Source: Pseudocercospora fijiensis CIRAD86
Taxonomy: Eukaryota > Ascomycota > Dothideomycetes > Mycosphaerellales > Mycosphaerellaceae
Reading direction: 5' to 3'
Assembly (NCBI RefSeq): GCF_000340215.1
Contig: NW_006921540.1
Location: forward strand, 3,921,402-3,985,401
DNA: 64,000 nt
Shown here: positions 44,160 through 55,539 of the stretch, piece after piece
Numbering within the stretch: the first letter of the stretch is position 1
Layout of the letters: each line of letters begins with the position of its first letter
The notes under the pieces: generated by a model
Seen by the model: only the letters and a program-made list of their open reading frames with translations
Databases searched by the model: none
What the model was told of the DNA's origin: nothing
Made by a program: the position numbers and the translations under genes

Positions 44160-45001
44160 GGCTGCGTATGAAATGCTTAGCTACCCAAAGCTGCGGGGCT
44201 CTCTGAGAACACTATCATAATCGCTCTTATACGCCGCCAGCAGTGCTTACACGAATAAATAAACTTGGGTATGCTCACCTTCTATACACACTGTTCTATA
44301 GACTCTAAATATCCTCTAAGATATAGATTGCTTAAAGTTTCTAGAGAATGCTATCCTCTACGCTAATTAGTATCCGGGCAACAACTGTAGCATAGATATG
44401 TATAACTATACCTTACGAGCAATAAGGAACTAGTTAGATAGGAGGGCGACGGACCTTTTTAGTACTAGCCTATCTGTTAATTTACTAGAGCTATAGAACG
44501 GTAACTAGGGTACGATCTGCCTACTTCTTCTCTTAAAGCTAAGAACTAATCTTTATAGAATATTATAAGGTCTCCTTAAAGGACTTAAGCATTACGAAAG
44601 CGCATCTTATACGATTAATTATAGTATACCGATAGGATCCTCTTTAGAGACTTTTATTAGTATCTCTCCCCCGATAAGTCTTCTCTCGGCTAATACTATA
44701 CTTGTTAGATTTATCGGAGCTTAATACTTACGTATACCTCTCGATATTAGCTAGCAAATGCTTCTAGAAATTCTTATATATTAATAAGTGCCTCCTACAT
44801 TCCTCGAATTCGTATTCCCGTTTAGTAACTAGTACTACGTCTAGGATCTTTATTTTAGTAGGTTCCGTAGCGAGATCTACCTTAAATCGCCGCAAACTAG
44901 GCTCGAATGTCCTATACTAGGTAGAAGCGGAAGACATATCGATCTCTACTATAACCTAAAGTTAATCGAGGCTATAAACGATAAGCGACAGCCCTAGTCG
45001 A
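44160..45001. other. RIP-mutated sequence receiving the Copia insertion (left part)
   Basis: CA/TG-poor DNA continuing at 49740-49930 beyond the Copia element. On the minus strand, from an ATG at 44937, protein-like sequence can be read through TAG codons (YRTFEPSLRRFKVDLATE, then LVTKREYEFEECRRHLL). It may be an unrecognised transposon gene or a RIP-mutated host gene. Confidence 0.4.
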
Positions 45002-45190
45002 TGTTAGAATACTCGGGAATGTACGAGTCTAGTTGGATTTATAAGCAAGAGAAGGAGAAGGAAGTTGCGAGGTTATTCACTTACGGCTTAGTAATAGCTT
45101 GTGATTCTTAGCGCTAGGGTATATAAGTAGCTAGTGAGTCCTTTGTTCGAATAGCAAGCAATTCTATCGGTTTACCGCTTATCTATAACA
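45002..45190 (+). repeat. 5' LTR of Copia
   Basis: 189 bp, TGTTAGAATACTCGGG... to ...CTATAACA. It contains a TATA-like GGTATATAAGTAG near 45117, a plausible core promoter. Confidence 0.95.
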
Positions 45191-45203
45191 GTTATAAGCC
45201 CGG
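45191..45203 (+). other. primer binding site of Copia
   Basis: GTTATAAGCCCGG abuts the LTR. Allowing one RIP change (TG to TA), GTTATGAGCCC is complementary to the anticodon-loop half of initiator methionine tRNA, the half-tRNA primer typical of Copia elements. Confidence 0.7.
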
Positions 45204-45453
45204 AACGCAAGTGAAGAAACAAGAAAGTTCGAGAAATTACCCGATCAGGCAACCCGCTTGCGCAAGGTTAAACCTTATCCGACGTCACTCCGTAAATCGA
45301 AGAAAGCGACCAACTTCGAACAACAATAAGATAACGGTTATTGCTCCGCTATAGACGCCGGTCTATAGGCGAAAAGAACCGATTAATACGAATTAAACGA
45401 TCTAAAAATATCAACGATACGACCGTTACGAGTCGAGAAATCTAACGATAAAG

Positions 45454-48400
45454 ATGTCTACTACCGAGACGACTATCGGCGCGGTAAAGGGAATTCCGCA
45501 ACTTACTACCGAGAATTATACTATCTGGATCGATCTAATTCAAGACTATCTATCCGGACAAGGCCTTTGGAGGTATAGGTACGGTATACCGGAATCTATA
45601 AGCTAAGATACGGCTAAAGCAAGAGAGGCTAAAGAAGAAGACGCAAAAGCGGTTGCGTTTATTAAGTCTACGGCCGGGGATAAGCGTATACACCTCCTAG
45701 GACTACGTACGACTAAGGAGGTAATCGATAAGATAAAGGAAGTAAGCGAGGTATCGACAAAGGAACGGGTTTCGACGCTACTCTCCCGTTTCTATTCCTT
45801 TAAAGCACTTAAGGATATCGATACTACGGCTTCAGCTCTTACGCAAATCCAATCCGAGATTAAGGCCGCGGATAAAGACGAAGTTCCCTCGGAGGCCTCT
45901 AAGAAGGCAGTCCTTATTTCGTCCTTAGGAGAAGAGTATTCGTCTACCGTATTCGCCTTAAAGGCGGCCGGTTTATCTACTCTTTCCTACGAGGAACTAG
46001 TTCAGCGACTACGGGACGTTGAATATACTATTACTACTTCTAAAGGCGACGAAGTAGTAGCCCGATATACTAAGGAAGCAGCGAAAGATAAGGCCGGTAA
46101 CGGAAAGAAGGGCAATACGACTAATACGCCTAACAAAGCTAAAGGAAAGACGTGTTACTATTGCCAAAAGGTCGGGCACTTTAAACGGGACTGCAGGAAG
46201 TATAAATGGGACCAAAAGAACGGAAAAATCTAAGAGAATAATAAGGAGGAATCAAAGATCGCGGCTTAGACAGCTATCGATTCTACGACTCGACTATCTA
46301 ATAAGAGGGATTGGATCCTAGACTCCGGATGCACTAGACATATGTCTAACGACAAGAACTACTTTACGGACTATAAGGAAATAACCGGAAAAGTTACTCT
46401 AGCGAACGGTAAAACAATAAAGGTCGCGGGATCCGGTACAATCCTCGTCCGGTTTAAGGGAATTCCGACTACGATTCCGGACGTTATATACGTACCGGAG
46501 ATCGGTTATAACCTGCTTTCGATAAGCCAACTCTCGGAACGAGGTATTACGACTCTATTTACTAAAGAAGGGGCTATACTTCGAAGAGGAAACGAAGAAC
46601 TAGCAAAAGGAGTACGCGTCGGAAGGTCCTACGTTCTAAAGGAATCCGAGTCTATCGGGACTTCGAGAATAGCTACTACTACGACTAAAGGTACTACGCT
46701 ACTTTGGTACCGACGCCTAGGACATCCGGGAGACGAAAAACAACGAAACGTACATAAAGTACTACTAGGAGTCCCGGAGCTTTCGACGTTAAATAAGTCT
46801 TGCGAGACTTGTATTACTACGAAGTCCGATAGACGACAAAGTCGAGAAGAACCCGAAAAGGCAGACTATTGCCTAGATAGGGTATATATCGATTTTTAGG
46901 GTCCGTATAAGTATAGTACCTTAGGAGGAAACAGGTATATACTAACGATTACGGACGACGCTACGAGACGGTTAGATATCCGTCTTACTCGCTATAGAAG
47001 CGACGTATACGAAGCCTTTAAGGCTTGGAAAAACGAGGCCGAACTCGAAACCGGGAGAAAACTAAAGGCCGTAAGAATCGACAACGCTCCGGAGCTTATT
47101 AAAGCTCTTAAGGCCTATTCGGGACTACGAATCGAAACAACGACGCCCTATACTCCGGAACAAAACGGAGTAGCAGAGAGACAAAACCGTACTATTATAA
47201 CTAAGGTACGGGCAGCTTTAGAAGGGTCCGGATTACCTAAACGATTTTGGGGCGAAGCGGCCTATACGGTTACCTATTTACATAATAGGCTACCTATTAA
47301 AGGAAAAGATATAACTCCCGAGGAGCTCTATACCGGAAGAAAGCCTAGCGGAGAACACTTACGGGTATTCGGCTGCCTAGCCTATCCGTTTATTCCTAAA
47401 GAGAAAAGGAAAGACAAGCTAGAAAAGACGGCATTCCCGGGAATCTTCGTCGGATATACGAAGTCTACGAAACAGTATAGGATCTATAATCCTAAGACGG
47501 ACGCTATCGGGATCTATACTAGCGTTAAATTCGACGAATCGACTAAGGGAAGTAGCCTACTATCCGGAGAAGAGCTACCTACCCTACGGCCTATTACGGA
47601 CAACGACGACGGAGATATCGATATCCTAGATAAAGGAGAGTCTCGAGAAGTAGAGGAAGTAGAGGGAGACTCCGAAGCCGAAGATAATACTACGAAACCG
47701 CAAGACGAAGAAGACGGTTTAAATAAAAACGACGACGAAAGGTCTACTACTCCTACGGCTTCTACTACTACGGATTTAAACGAAGGGGAACTACGAAGGT
47801 CTACGAGGGTCCCTAAAGCACCTAAGAGACTAAGGGACGAAATAGGGCTAGCAGCTCTAAAAGTCGACTATCGAAAGGCTTTCGAAATACCTACCCCCGA
47901 GACCTATACGGAGGCTATTATCGGCCCTTACTCCCGACAGTAGAAAGACGCTATTAAAGAACACATCGAGTCCTTAACGGCTAACAATACCTACGAGATT
48001 GTCGACTATCCTAAGCCGAAGGACGGAAAAGGGCAAACAAACGTTATTACTCCGAAATGGGTTTTTAAAGTAAAAATACTACCGAACGGACAAATCGATA
48101 AATTTAAGGCGAGATTAGTAGGAAAGGGCTTTACGCAACGCTACGGAATCGATTACTTTGAGACGTTTTCTCCGGTAATACGTCTCGAAAGCCTACGCCT
48201 TCTCCTAGCTATCGCCGCTAGTAAAGGACTTGCTATATTCCAAATAGACGTAGTAAGTGCCTACCTACTAGGAGAACTAACGGAGGAAGTCTACCTAGCT
48301 ATCCCGGAAGGCCTAGATGTTCCCGGAACTAATAAAGTACTTAAACTCCTAAAAGGAGTACCGGGACTAAAACAATCCGGACGGGTTTGGAATAAGACTA

Positions 48401-49506
48401 TTACGGCCTTCTTTGAAGAATACGACCTCTACGCTATACCCGCGGATCAATCGGTCTTCGTTAATAGCGACTATACGCTAATAGTCGCGTTATACGTCGA
48501 CGATCTTATTATACTAGCGAAGACAGAGGCGGAGGTTAAACCGCTAAAGGACGGGCTTATACAGAGGTTCGAAATGAAGGATCTAGGTCCCGCTAAGTTT
48601 ATACTAGGCGTACGAATCGAGAGAGAGGCCGACGGATCTATACTACTAGATCAAAGGCACTATATCGAAAATACGCTTAGAGAAGAGGGCTTAGATCTAG
48701 ACGAAACCTTCCGAGTATCGACTCCGGCAAACGGATATACGAATTTACTACCTATAACAAAGGACGAGGAGGTAGTAGACGTCCGGAGATACTAACGACT
48801 TATCGGAAAACTAAATTGGACCGTACGAGCTACGAGGCCGGATATATCTTTTCTAACGCAGAGACTAAGCCAATCTACGGTAAATCCGGCTAGGAGACAC
48901 TACGACGGAGGTATCTACGGCCTTAGATACCTAGGGAACACTCGGGACTACTATATAAAGTATAGTCCTATCCCGAAGAACGAAAACAATACGAGTACTC
49001 TAGTTACTCGTCTACCGGTTATCTATACCGATTCGGATTACGCGGCGGACTCAACTAGGAAGTCAACGATGGGATATATATCCCTACTAGCCGGAGGACC
49101 TATATCTTAGTCTACTAAACTACAAAGGTCCGTAACGACTAGTACTACGGAAGCCGAATACTTAGCGCTATCCTACGCCGCAAAAGAAGCTATTTAGATC
49201 CGAAATTTCCTCGAGCAAGTCGGATACCTTACGGAAGACGACTATAAAGAACCTACGATTATCTACGGGGACAATAAGGCGGCTATCGCTTTAGTACGAA
49301 ATCCGGAATTTCATTCTAGAACGAAACATATCGACGTAGCGGCACATTACGTACGAGAACTAGTCGAGGACAAGCTAGTCGATATAAAGTATATTCCGAC
49401 AAAGGACTAACTCGCGGACTTCCTTACTAAGCCCCTAACAAAAGGGAAGTTCGAAGAAAACGTAAAAAGAGTCCTAGGGACAATAAAAACGATTAAGAAG
49501 GATTAG
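45454..49506 (+). pseudogene. Copia gag-pol polyprotein with nine RIP stop codons
   Basis: One frame of about 1350 codons from ATG 45454. Order: Gag (LTTENYTIWIDLIQDYL), zinc knuckle CYYCQKVGHFKRDC at 46153, protease ILDSGCTRHM at about 46318, integrase (HPG and CETC zinc region, then IDNAPELIK and NGVAERQNRT), RT with ALYVDDLIIL at about 48490, and RNase H to ADFLTKPL. Internal stops at 45604, 46231, 46267, 46897, 47941, 48793, 49108, 49195 and 49408 all fit CAA/CAG or TGG changed to TAA/TAG. Several fall where the family has an invariant residue, such as the Trp after IDF at 46897. No frameshift was found. Confidence 0.95.
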
Positions 49507-49534
49507 GACTTAGCTATTTGGTTTACGGCTAAAT

Positions 49535-49550
49535 AGCTAAGTAGAGGGAG
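49535..49550 (+). other. polypurine tract of Copia
   Basis: AGCTAAGTAGAGGGAG immediately precedes the 3' LTR, the site from which plus-strand DNA synthesis starts. The TAG in it was probably TGG. Confidence 0.65.
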
Positions 49551-49739
49551 TGTTAGAATACTCGGGAATGTACGAGTCTAGTTAGATTTATAAGCAAGAG
49601 AAGGAGAAGGAAGTTGCGAGGTCATTCACTTACGGCTTAGTAATAGCTTGTGATTCTTGGCGCTAGGGTATATAAGTAGCTAGTGAGTCCTTTGTTCGAA
49701 TAGCAAGCAATTCTATCGGTTTACCGCTTATCTACAACA
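49551..49739 (+). repeat. 3' LTR of Copia
   Basis: 189 bp, the partner of 45002-45190. Four transitions separate the two copies. Confidence 0.95.
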
Positions 49740-49893
49740 GTCGATACGTTAATACTTAATATATTATCGATTCGACTTTGCTTCTAAGCAATCGACTTAG
49801 ATAGTACTAAAGGCAAACAAGGTCCTATAAAAAGCGTTTTACCGCGAACTCTAAAAGATAAAAAACATAATTTCGGTATCTACGGGTCGATAA
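49740..49893. other. RIP-mutated sequence right of Copia
   Basis: Continuation of 44160-45001. RIP-type composition fades out at about 49930, at the 5' end of the CorA-like gene, so part of it may be that gene's mutated N-terminal coding region. Confidence 0.45.
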
Positions 49894-51088
49894 GCAATAC
49901 CCGGATATAGTTCGATTATAGCGACTATAATACTACATCAGATCGTTACTCTATGGGCCAGCGAGAACTGGCATTGGTATATCCGTGATCTGGAAACTTT
50001 GCTCCAAGACAAATCCCGACGCCTTTTGACGATTTCTCTCGAGGAGGCCAGGAGTAGCAATTCTGGCTTTATTCCCTCTCCTCCGGGCAAAGGACCCCCC
50101 AAACGAAGTACAACTTTGCAATCTCTTGGACGACCATTCCGACGTGTAACGTCTTTCACCACGTCACGAGACGACTCCACCTTGGTTGCCAGCGAGGCAA
50201 GCTTGGTGCTTGAGCCAATACCAATCGAGAGTCCTGCTTTGCCCGTAGTCGCTGCGATCGACAGCTTCTCTTTCGTCGATCTGCAACGTCTCCAAAAGAT
50301 GGAAGAGCAGGTGAACGAAGCACACCTCGTACTGAAGAATAATTCCAGGGTGATTGGAGAGCTGTCCAAAGCATATGGATCCTTACTCGACGCACGCGGT
50401 GCGGCAGTCCCAGTTGTGGACGAAAGCATATTCGCAATCGAAGAGTTTCAAAGGCAGCTTGCTGGAACGGTGCAAGACCTGATCATGCATCAGTCGCGAC
50501 TTGAGGCGCTGCTGAAAATGTGTGCAGACCGTAAATCTCTGGTAAGTTTGGCAGCGTGATTGACAAATGACCGGATAAATCTGACGCAGTGCAGCTACAA
50601 GGTGCATTGCAGTTCCGAAGCATGCAATTGTCCCGCGCGCTCGCAGAGCGGACTCACCACTCTACCATCAACATGGAAGGTGTTACTGTACAGATGCACC
50701 GAATTGCTCGAAAGACTTTGGTCGAGACGGTCTCCATGCGCATTATCACGGTCGTAACACTTCTATTCCTTCCCGGAACATTCATCTCGGTATGTCGTTC
50801 CTCGCTGGGGCATGGGCACGCACTGACGTTTGATAGACACTGATGAGCACCCCGATCGTAAAGTTTCCAGACGGTGCAACTCGCTTCTCTCAACAAAATA
50901 TCGGAACGGGTGCTCTAAAGCTATATCTGCTGGTCAGCCTACCATTGATGTGCCTCACGCTCGTCGCATGGGCTATCATGTATGTGCGTGAGAAGAACAG
51001 GACGAAGGAAGACATTCATGATGTACGCATGATCGAAGCGGGTGAAGGATTTTCCATACCCACAACCAGCACTACGAAGGGCCGTTGA
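49894..51088 (+). CDS. CorA-like membrane protein, 5' end obscured by RIP
   Basis: Three exons (open from 49894 to 50541, then 50595-50789 and 50837-51088) join in phase and end TTGA. The reading begins within the cytosolic domain (LWASENWHWYIRDLETLLQD) and continues with a long helical region (LQRLQKMEEQVNEAHLVLKN, then MHQSRLEALLKMCADRKSL). The two C-terminal membrane segments are ITVVTLLFLPGTFIS and LYLLVSLPLMCLTLVAWAI. This is the fungal branch of CorA-like proteins, which lacks the GMN ion-selectivity motif, so magnesium transport should not be assumed. No good start codon exists: an in-frame TAA (49891) and RIP-type sequence lie upstream, so the gene is probably 5'-damaged. Confidence 0.78.
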
Positions 51089-51657
51089 GACCGGTCGGAC
51101 GATGCTTGAGAGCGTGGAGTGATCGTGCTGATGTGCCTTCTACGCGGAGCAAGCCGCTATTGATAATGCTGGAGCGCCGACTGGGCACATGTGGCTCTGC
51201 ATGATCACGGGTAGTCATATGCAGGCTTGCGTAGCTGCGGCTGGGCGGCCAATACTACAATACACCGGTCGCGATCTCGAGGCTAAGCGAAGTGCGTGCC
51301 GTGTCATAGCTTCGCACCTCTGCCTCCCGATGGTGTCCTTGTCGTCGTCTACATACTTTCGCTCCTACATTTGTACAGAAGAGGGCGACCGTCTTGTAGA
51401 ACAGCGTAGACTGAGGCTCTTCGGCAAAATACGGTATACCAATGAAGCGGCCGCAGCCCACAGCCCATTCCCCTTGCATACAGCATACGCATCCTTACCC
51501 TTCGCATTCCGTGGTTCACATGCTCGGAGAAATTGCAAGCCATACCTCACTCCTGGACCTGCGGCGCCGGTGCTGGCCACGAGACGTCTAAACCAATCAG
51601 CGAAAGCACGACGGACGATTCGCTCGGCATCCAGGCAGTGCACATGAGGCGCCAACA
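51089..51657. other. intergenic, promoter region of the kinase-vWA gene
   Basis: Normal composition, short frames only. Confidence 0.5.
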
Positions 51658-54600
51658 ATGTCAGGATCATCGCAGCCGGACCATGAACGCGACCTCCAAG
51701 CTCTCCTTCAGTGGATCAAGCGCAATACCGTCGAGTCTCATGATGTGACCACAGGCGCTGTCCAGCCTGGGGGAGAGTTCATACCTGCAGCCGCCGTCGA
51801 GGAATACCTGAGCGACGGAGGCACTTACGGCCGAACGAAGAGCATCCTCCGTAATGTCTTCTTCGGCAACCCAACCAAGATTGAGAAGACGGTGGCTGAA
51901 AAATGCCCTCGCATCCTTTGCATCCTGGCTGAGTTGGGTAGCGCCAACCTCATTTCTGAGTTCGTTCGATATCCCAACTTGCACGATAGGCGACTGCCAT
52001 TCGACTCGCCTCGAGTGGCTCCCAAAAATTTCCCTGTATCGACCAAGGACCCGGACTTCTATGAAGCTTTCTACAAGAAGCAATGGAAGTACTTTGCCCC
52101 TGAGCTGTATCCCGAAATCCAGGCAGAATTGCTCGACGAATACGTGCTCCCGTTCGAAAGGCTGGAGCTCAAAGGAAAAGGCCATGACGCGTGGGTGTAT
52201 CGAGCAACTGTCCACAAGATGCACGATAAGCTTGTATGCGAAATCTTTCATGCTTGGTGGATGATATGCTAACGACTGCAGACTGACCCAGTTCCGGCAA
52301 GCCATTGCTATGCCCTGAAAACTTTCAAGACCCAAGGCTCTGGCTCAGCTACGAGATATACCCGTGAAGTGTTGGCATTTGAGCATGTTACGAATTCCGG
52401 TAATCGGGATATGGTCGGGCTTATTGCTTGCCACAGCAGCTTCAAGTATCGAGACACTTTCAACATAATCCTGGAGTATGCAGATCACGGCAGTCTACAG
52501 GACTTCTTCGATGAATTTTCATCACCGACCTCTGGGGAGATGATGATCGACTTCTGGGAAAGCATGTTCGATACTGCCAGAGCAATGTACAGCATCCACG
52601 AGCACTTCCTTGGCACAGACTCGAATGGTAACCGTACGGATGTTCAAGGGTAAGTGAAGCTGCCAAAAACGTGGACGCAGAGCTGACGATTACGAGCTGG
52701 CATCACGACCTGAAACCCGCGAACATCCTAGTTACCAACAGCGACGGCCGGTTGAGCTATCCGTACTCTTTCAAAATCGCCGACTTAGGGCTATCCAGAT
52801 TCAAGCATGTGATGGAAGGTGAACCAGAAGCCTCCGTAAAAGCTGCATTTGGAACTCGAACCTACGGTAATCCCAAAGCGAGAGCATTTAATTCAAAGCT
52901 CTAACGTTTTTCCAGGTGCACCGGAGTGCTATGCAATCTCCGAGCACACAATGCACGCGAGAAACGACGTCAAGCGGAGCACAGATGTATGGTCCCTCGG
53001 CTGCATTTACAGTGAAGCTGTGGTATGGGCTGTGAAAGGTCCAAAGCAGCTATCACAATACAGACGGGAACGAGGACTGGAAAACTCGTACCTTAAGACT
53101 GACTTCCGAGACGGTGCTTGCTTTCACGACGGTCAGAGAGTGCTGAAAGCTGTTGGCATTCAGCACGATGATCTTCGGCGGCATTTCATGGATCGCGACT
53201 TTATCACTGGCAAGGTTATTGACAACTTGATCATAGAGATGCTTGATCATCGCGCTGCTCGACGCCCGTCGGCAGATCAGCTTGTTGGAAAAGCTGAGAA
53301 GCAGATTGCACTTGCAAGGTCTGAGCATCTGAGGTTTGCCTTACCCACTCCGCCATCGAATGGGAAACGTCCATATCCAACGCCCTCTCAATCGCCGGGA
53401 TCCGCTGCTTCGGACCCGCCAGCTGTTTTTGACAACAGGATAAGCGGCGGATCAACATATACCGACCACCACACAGTCCTGAACGAGGCCGGTAGAGTAT
53501 TTCAAAGTCCAGATCATTCACGGGCGAACACTGTCTATCCGTATCCTAATGGTCTTGATATCGGGCCTATGCTCCCAAGTATTGCAGATCTACAGGAAGT
53601 CGGGAAGGGACCAAGTCATGGGCTCAATAGTCAAACACTCCCCGTCATCGCTGGACCTTCTACACATCATCCGCCACAACCGCCGCCTCCTCGACCACCA
53701 CCTTTGATCACCCCGGCAAATCTTGCTCTCAAACATGGCAGAGCCGTCGAAGGTGAGGCTCAAATGACTTCGGGAGCACAAAACAAAAAGCAGCCAAAAT
53801 CGGAGCTTCTAGAGTGCAGTCGAGATCAGGCCATGGCATATTACAACTCTAGGAAAGATAAGAAGCTTAGCGCTACACTTCCGCACCCTAACCTTCTAGA
53901 CTTCCTAAGAGACCGGGACTATGTAAGACTATTACTAATAACGAGGTATGTAGTATAATAATAGCAATTATAGGTATTTATAGTCGACGATTCTAATTCT
54001 ATAAAGCCGCACTAGAGCGATGCCGTCGAGCTAATTAAGTATATAGTATACATTACAAAAGACATAGACTAGAACAAAAAGCTCGAGCTAGCCTACCTTA
54101 GCAAAAGTCCCGGCGGCGACTTTAAATCCTCGAGGGACCTAGCAGATTATATTGCTAGCTATATTAGAAGAGGTCGGACAAGTCTTAACTAAACTTTCGA
54201 CGACTACCTTCGCCGGTACCGCCGAAGTATCGAGAGGAGTAAGCGAAAATAGTTACCGTTCCCTAAAGTTGAAAAGTGCTCTATCTATATCTTTACTACA
54301 GGCATCCTAGACGGCGGCAACGATAAATAGGGCTATAACGCTATCAAAGTTGTCGTAGATAAGCTCGTCGCTTACAAACTTCCTCTAGACTAGATCGGAA
54401 TTCAATTTATTAGCTTTAGTAGCAACAAGGGAGTATAGTTATTAATTGTTAATTGGATTAATTATATAATTACTTACAATTACATTGATTGTAAATATAA
54501 TTGCTAAGTATGTAATTATAATTATAATTAGTTAATTACTCGGTGTTTCTTAGGGAGAGAATAGCAATACTACGGCGTATATAGATCCTACAAATTATCG

Positions 54601-54739
54601 TATTTCTACCTCTTTCCTTATACAATCTCGTACTAACGATAGGTTAGAAGCGTATAGAAGTAATCGAGGTAGGTAAATAGCGAATACTAGCGACTACTAT
54701 AGCTAATCGTATAGCTATCGGATAGCGAGCCTAAATCGG

Positions 54740-55440
54740 AGGTTATAGATACCTTATTATCGCTACTGCCGCTGCCGCCGCTATAGACTTAGACTTAATT
54801 AGTAGATAATAAGCCGCCTATCGAGAAGTCGTCTATCGCTAACAGTATATCTAGCGCTTCTAATAAAGAACAAGAACAACCGGTTGCTAAGAGGCTTCGT
54901 TAGAACCCTAAGAAGACGGTAAAAGGTTAGGATTAGCTCGATTAATAGTATAAGGAAATAGGGGCTTAGTAGACGGTTATAGAAGGGTTGTTATAAGAGT
55001 CTCGCCTTATTCTAAAGGAATACGAAGGCGTAGAACACCGACTAATTGCGAAGAATACCGAGCTCGACGTCTTTACTAAGAAGTAAGAAGCCTTCGATAA
55101 TTATATCCGCAAGAAGGGCAACTATATAGCCGTATATCTAACCGACTGTCGCTACGAGGTCTGTTGTAAGCGTATATAGAGGGTCGAAGAGAGGGCGAAG
55201 CACTTTAGATTTAGTAACCCCTATACTTGCTAGTCGTATATACTACGTATAGGCGAGGAATGCGAATTAAAGGTCGAGCTCGCTATATAACGTACTCGTA
55301 ATGCCTTAGCTATTAAAGCTCTCGGAAAGGAGTATATTAGTAGTAGTAATAGTAGTATTAAGGGTATTATAAAGGATTAGAATAGTAGAATAGTAGGAAT
55401 TATCGGTGTTCTAGTTGCCTGTTCCTATTAATTGTATTAT
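54740..55440 (+). pseudogene. accessory frame of the hAT transposon
   Basis: Plus-strand reading through RIP stops gives a charged, helical protein-like sequence (RLILKEYEGVEHRLIAKNTE, then YIRKKGNYIAVYLTDCRYEV) ending in a Ser/Asn run. It precedes the transposase. Many fungal hAT elements carry such an extra gene of unknown role. The limits are approximate. Confidence 0.5.
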
Positions 55441-55539
55441 TTAGGGTCTTTAAAGCCTAATAGGAGCCTCCGGAGTCTACTAACCGAGCGGCTTCGGCTC
55501 GCGCCTTAAACCTTAGTAAGCACTATTAAACTCAAATTT

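Larger units (their letters stand above)
45002..49739 (+). mobile_element. Copia (Ty1-type) LTR retrotransposon, structurally complete
   Basis: Identical-length LTRs (189 bp; 45002-45190 and 49551-49739) with TG...CA ends are flanked by the perfect 5-bp duplication GTCGA (44997-45001, 49740-49744). A tRNA-complementary primer site follows the 5' LTR and a purine tract precedes the 3' LTR. One continuous gag-pol frame lies between. The two LTRs differ at four positions, all of the CA/TG to TA type, so no ordinary mutation separates them. It is the youngest-looking retroelement here: RIP is present but far lighter than in A and B. Confidence 0.97.
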
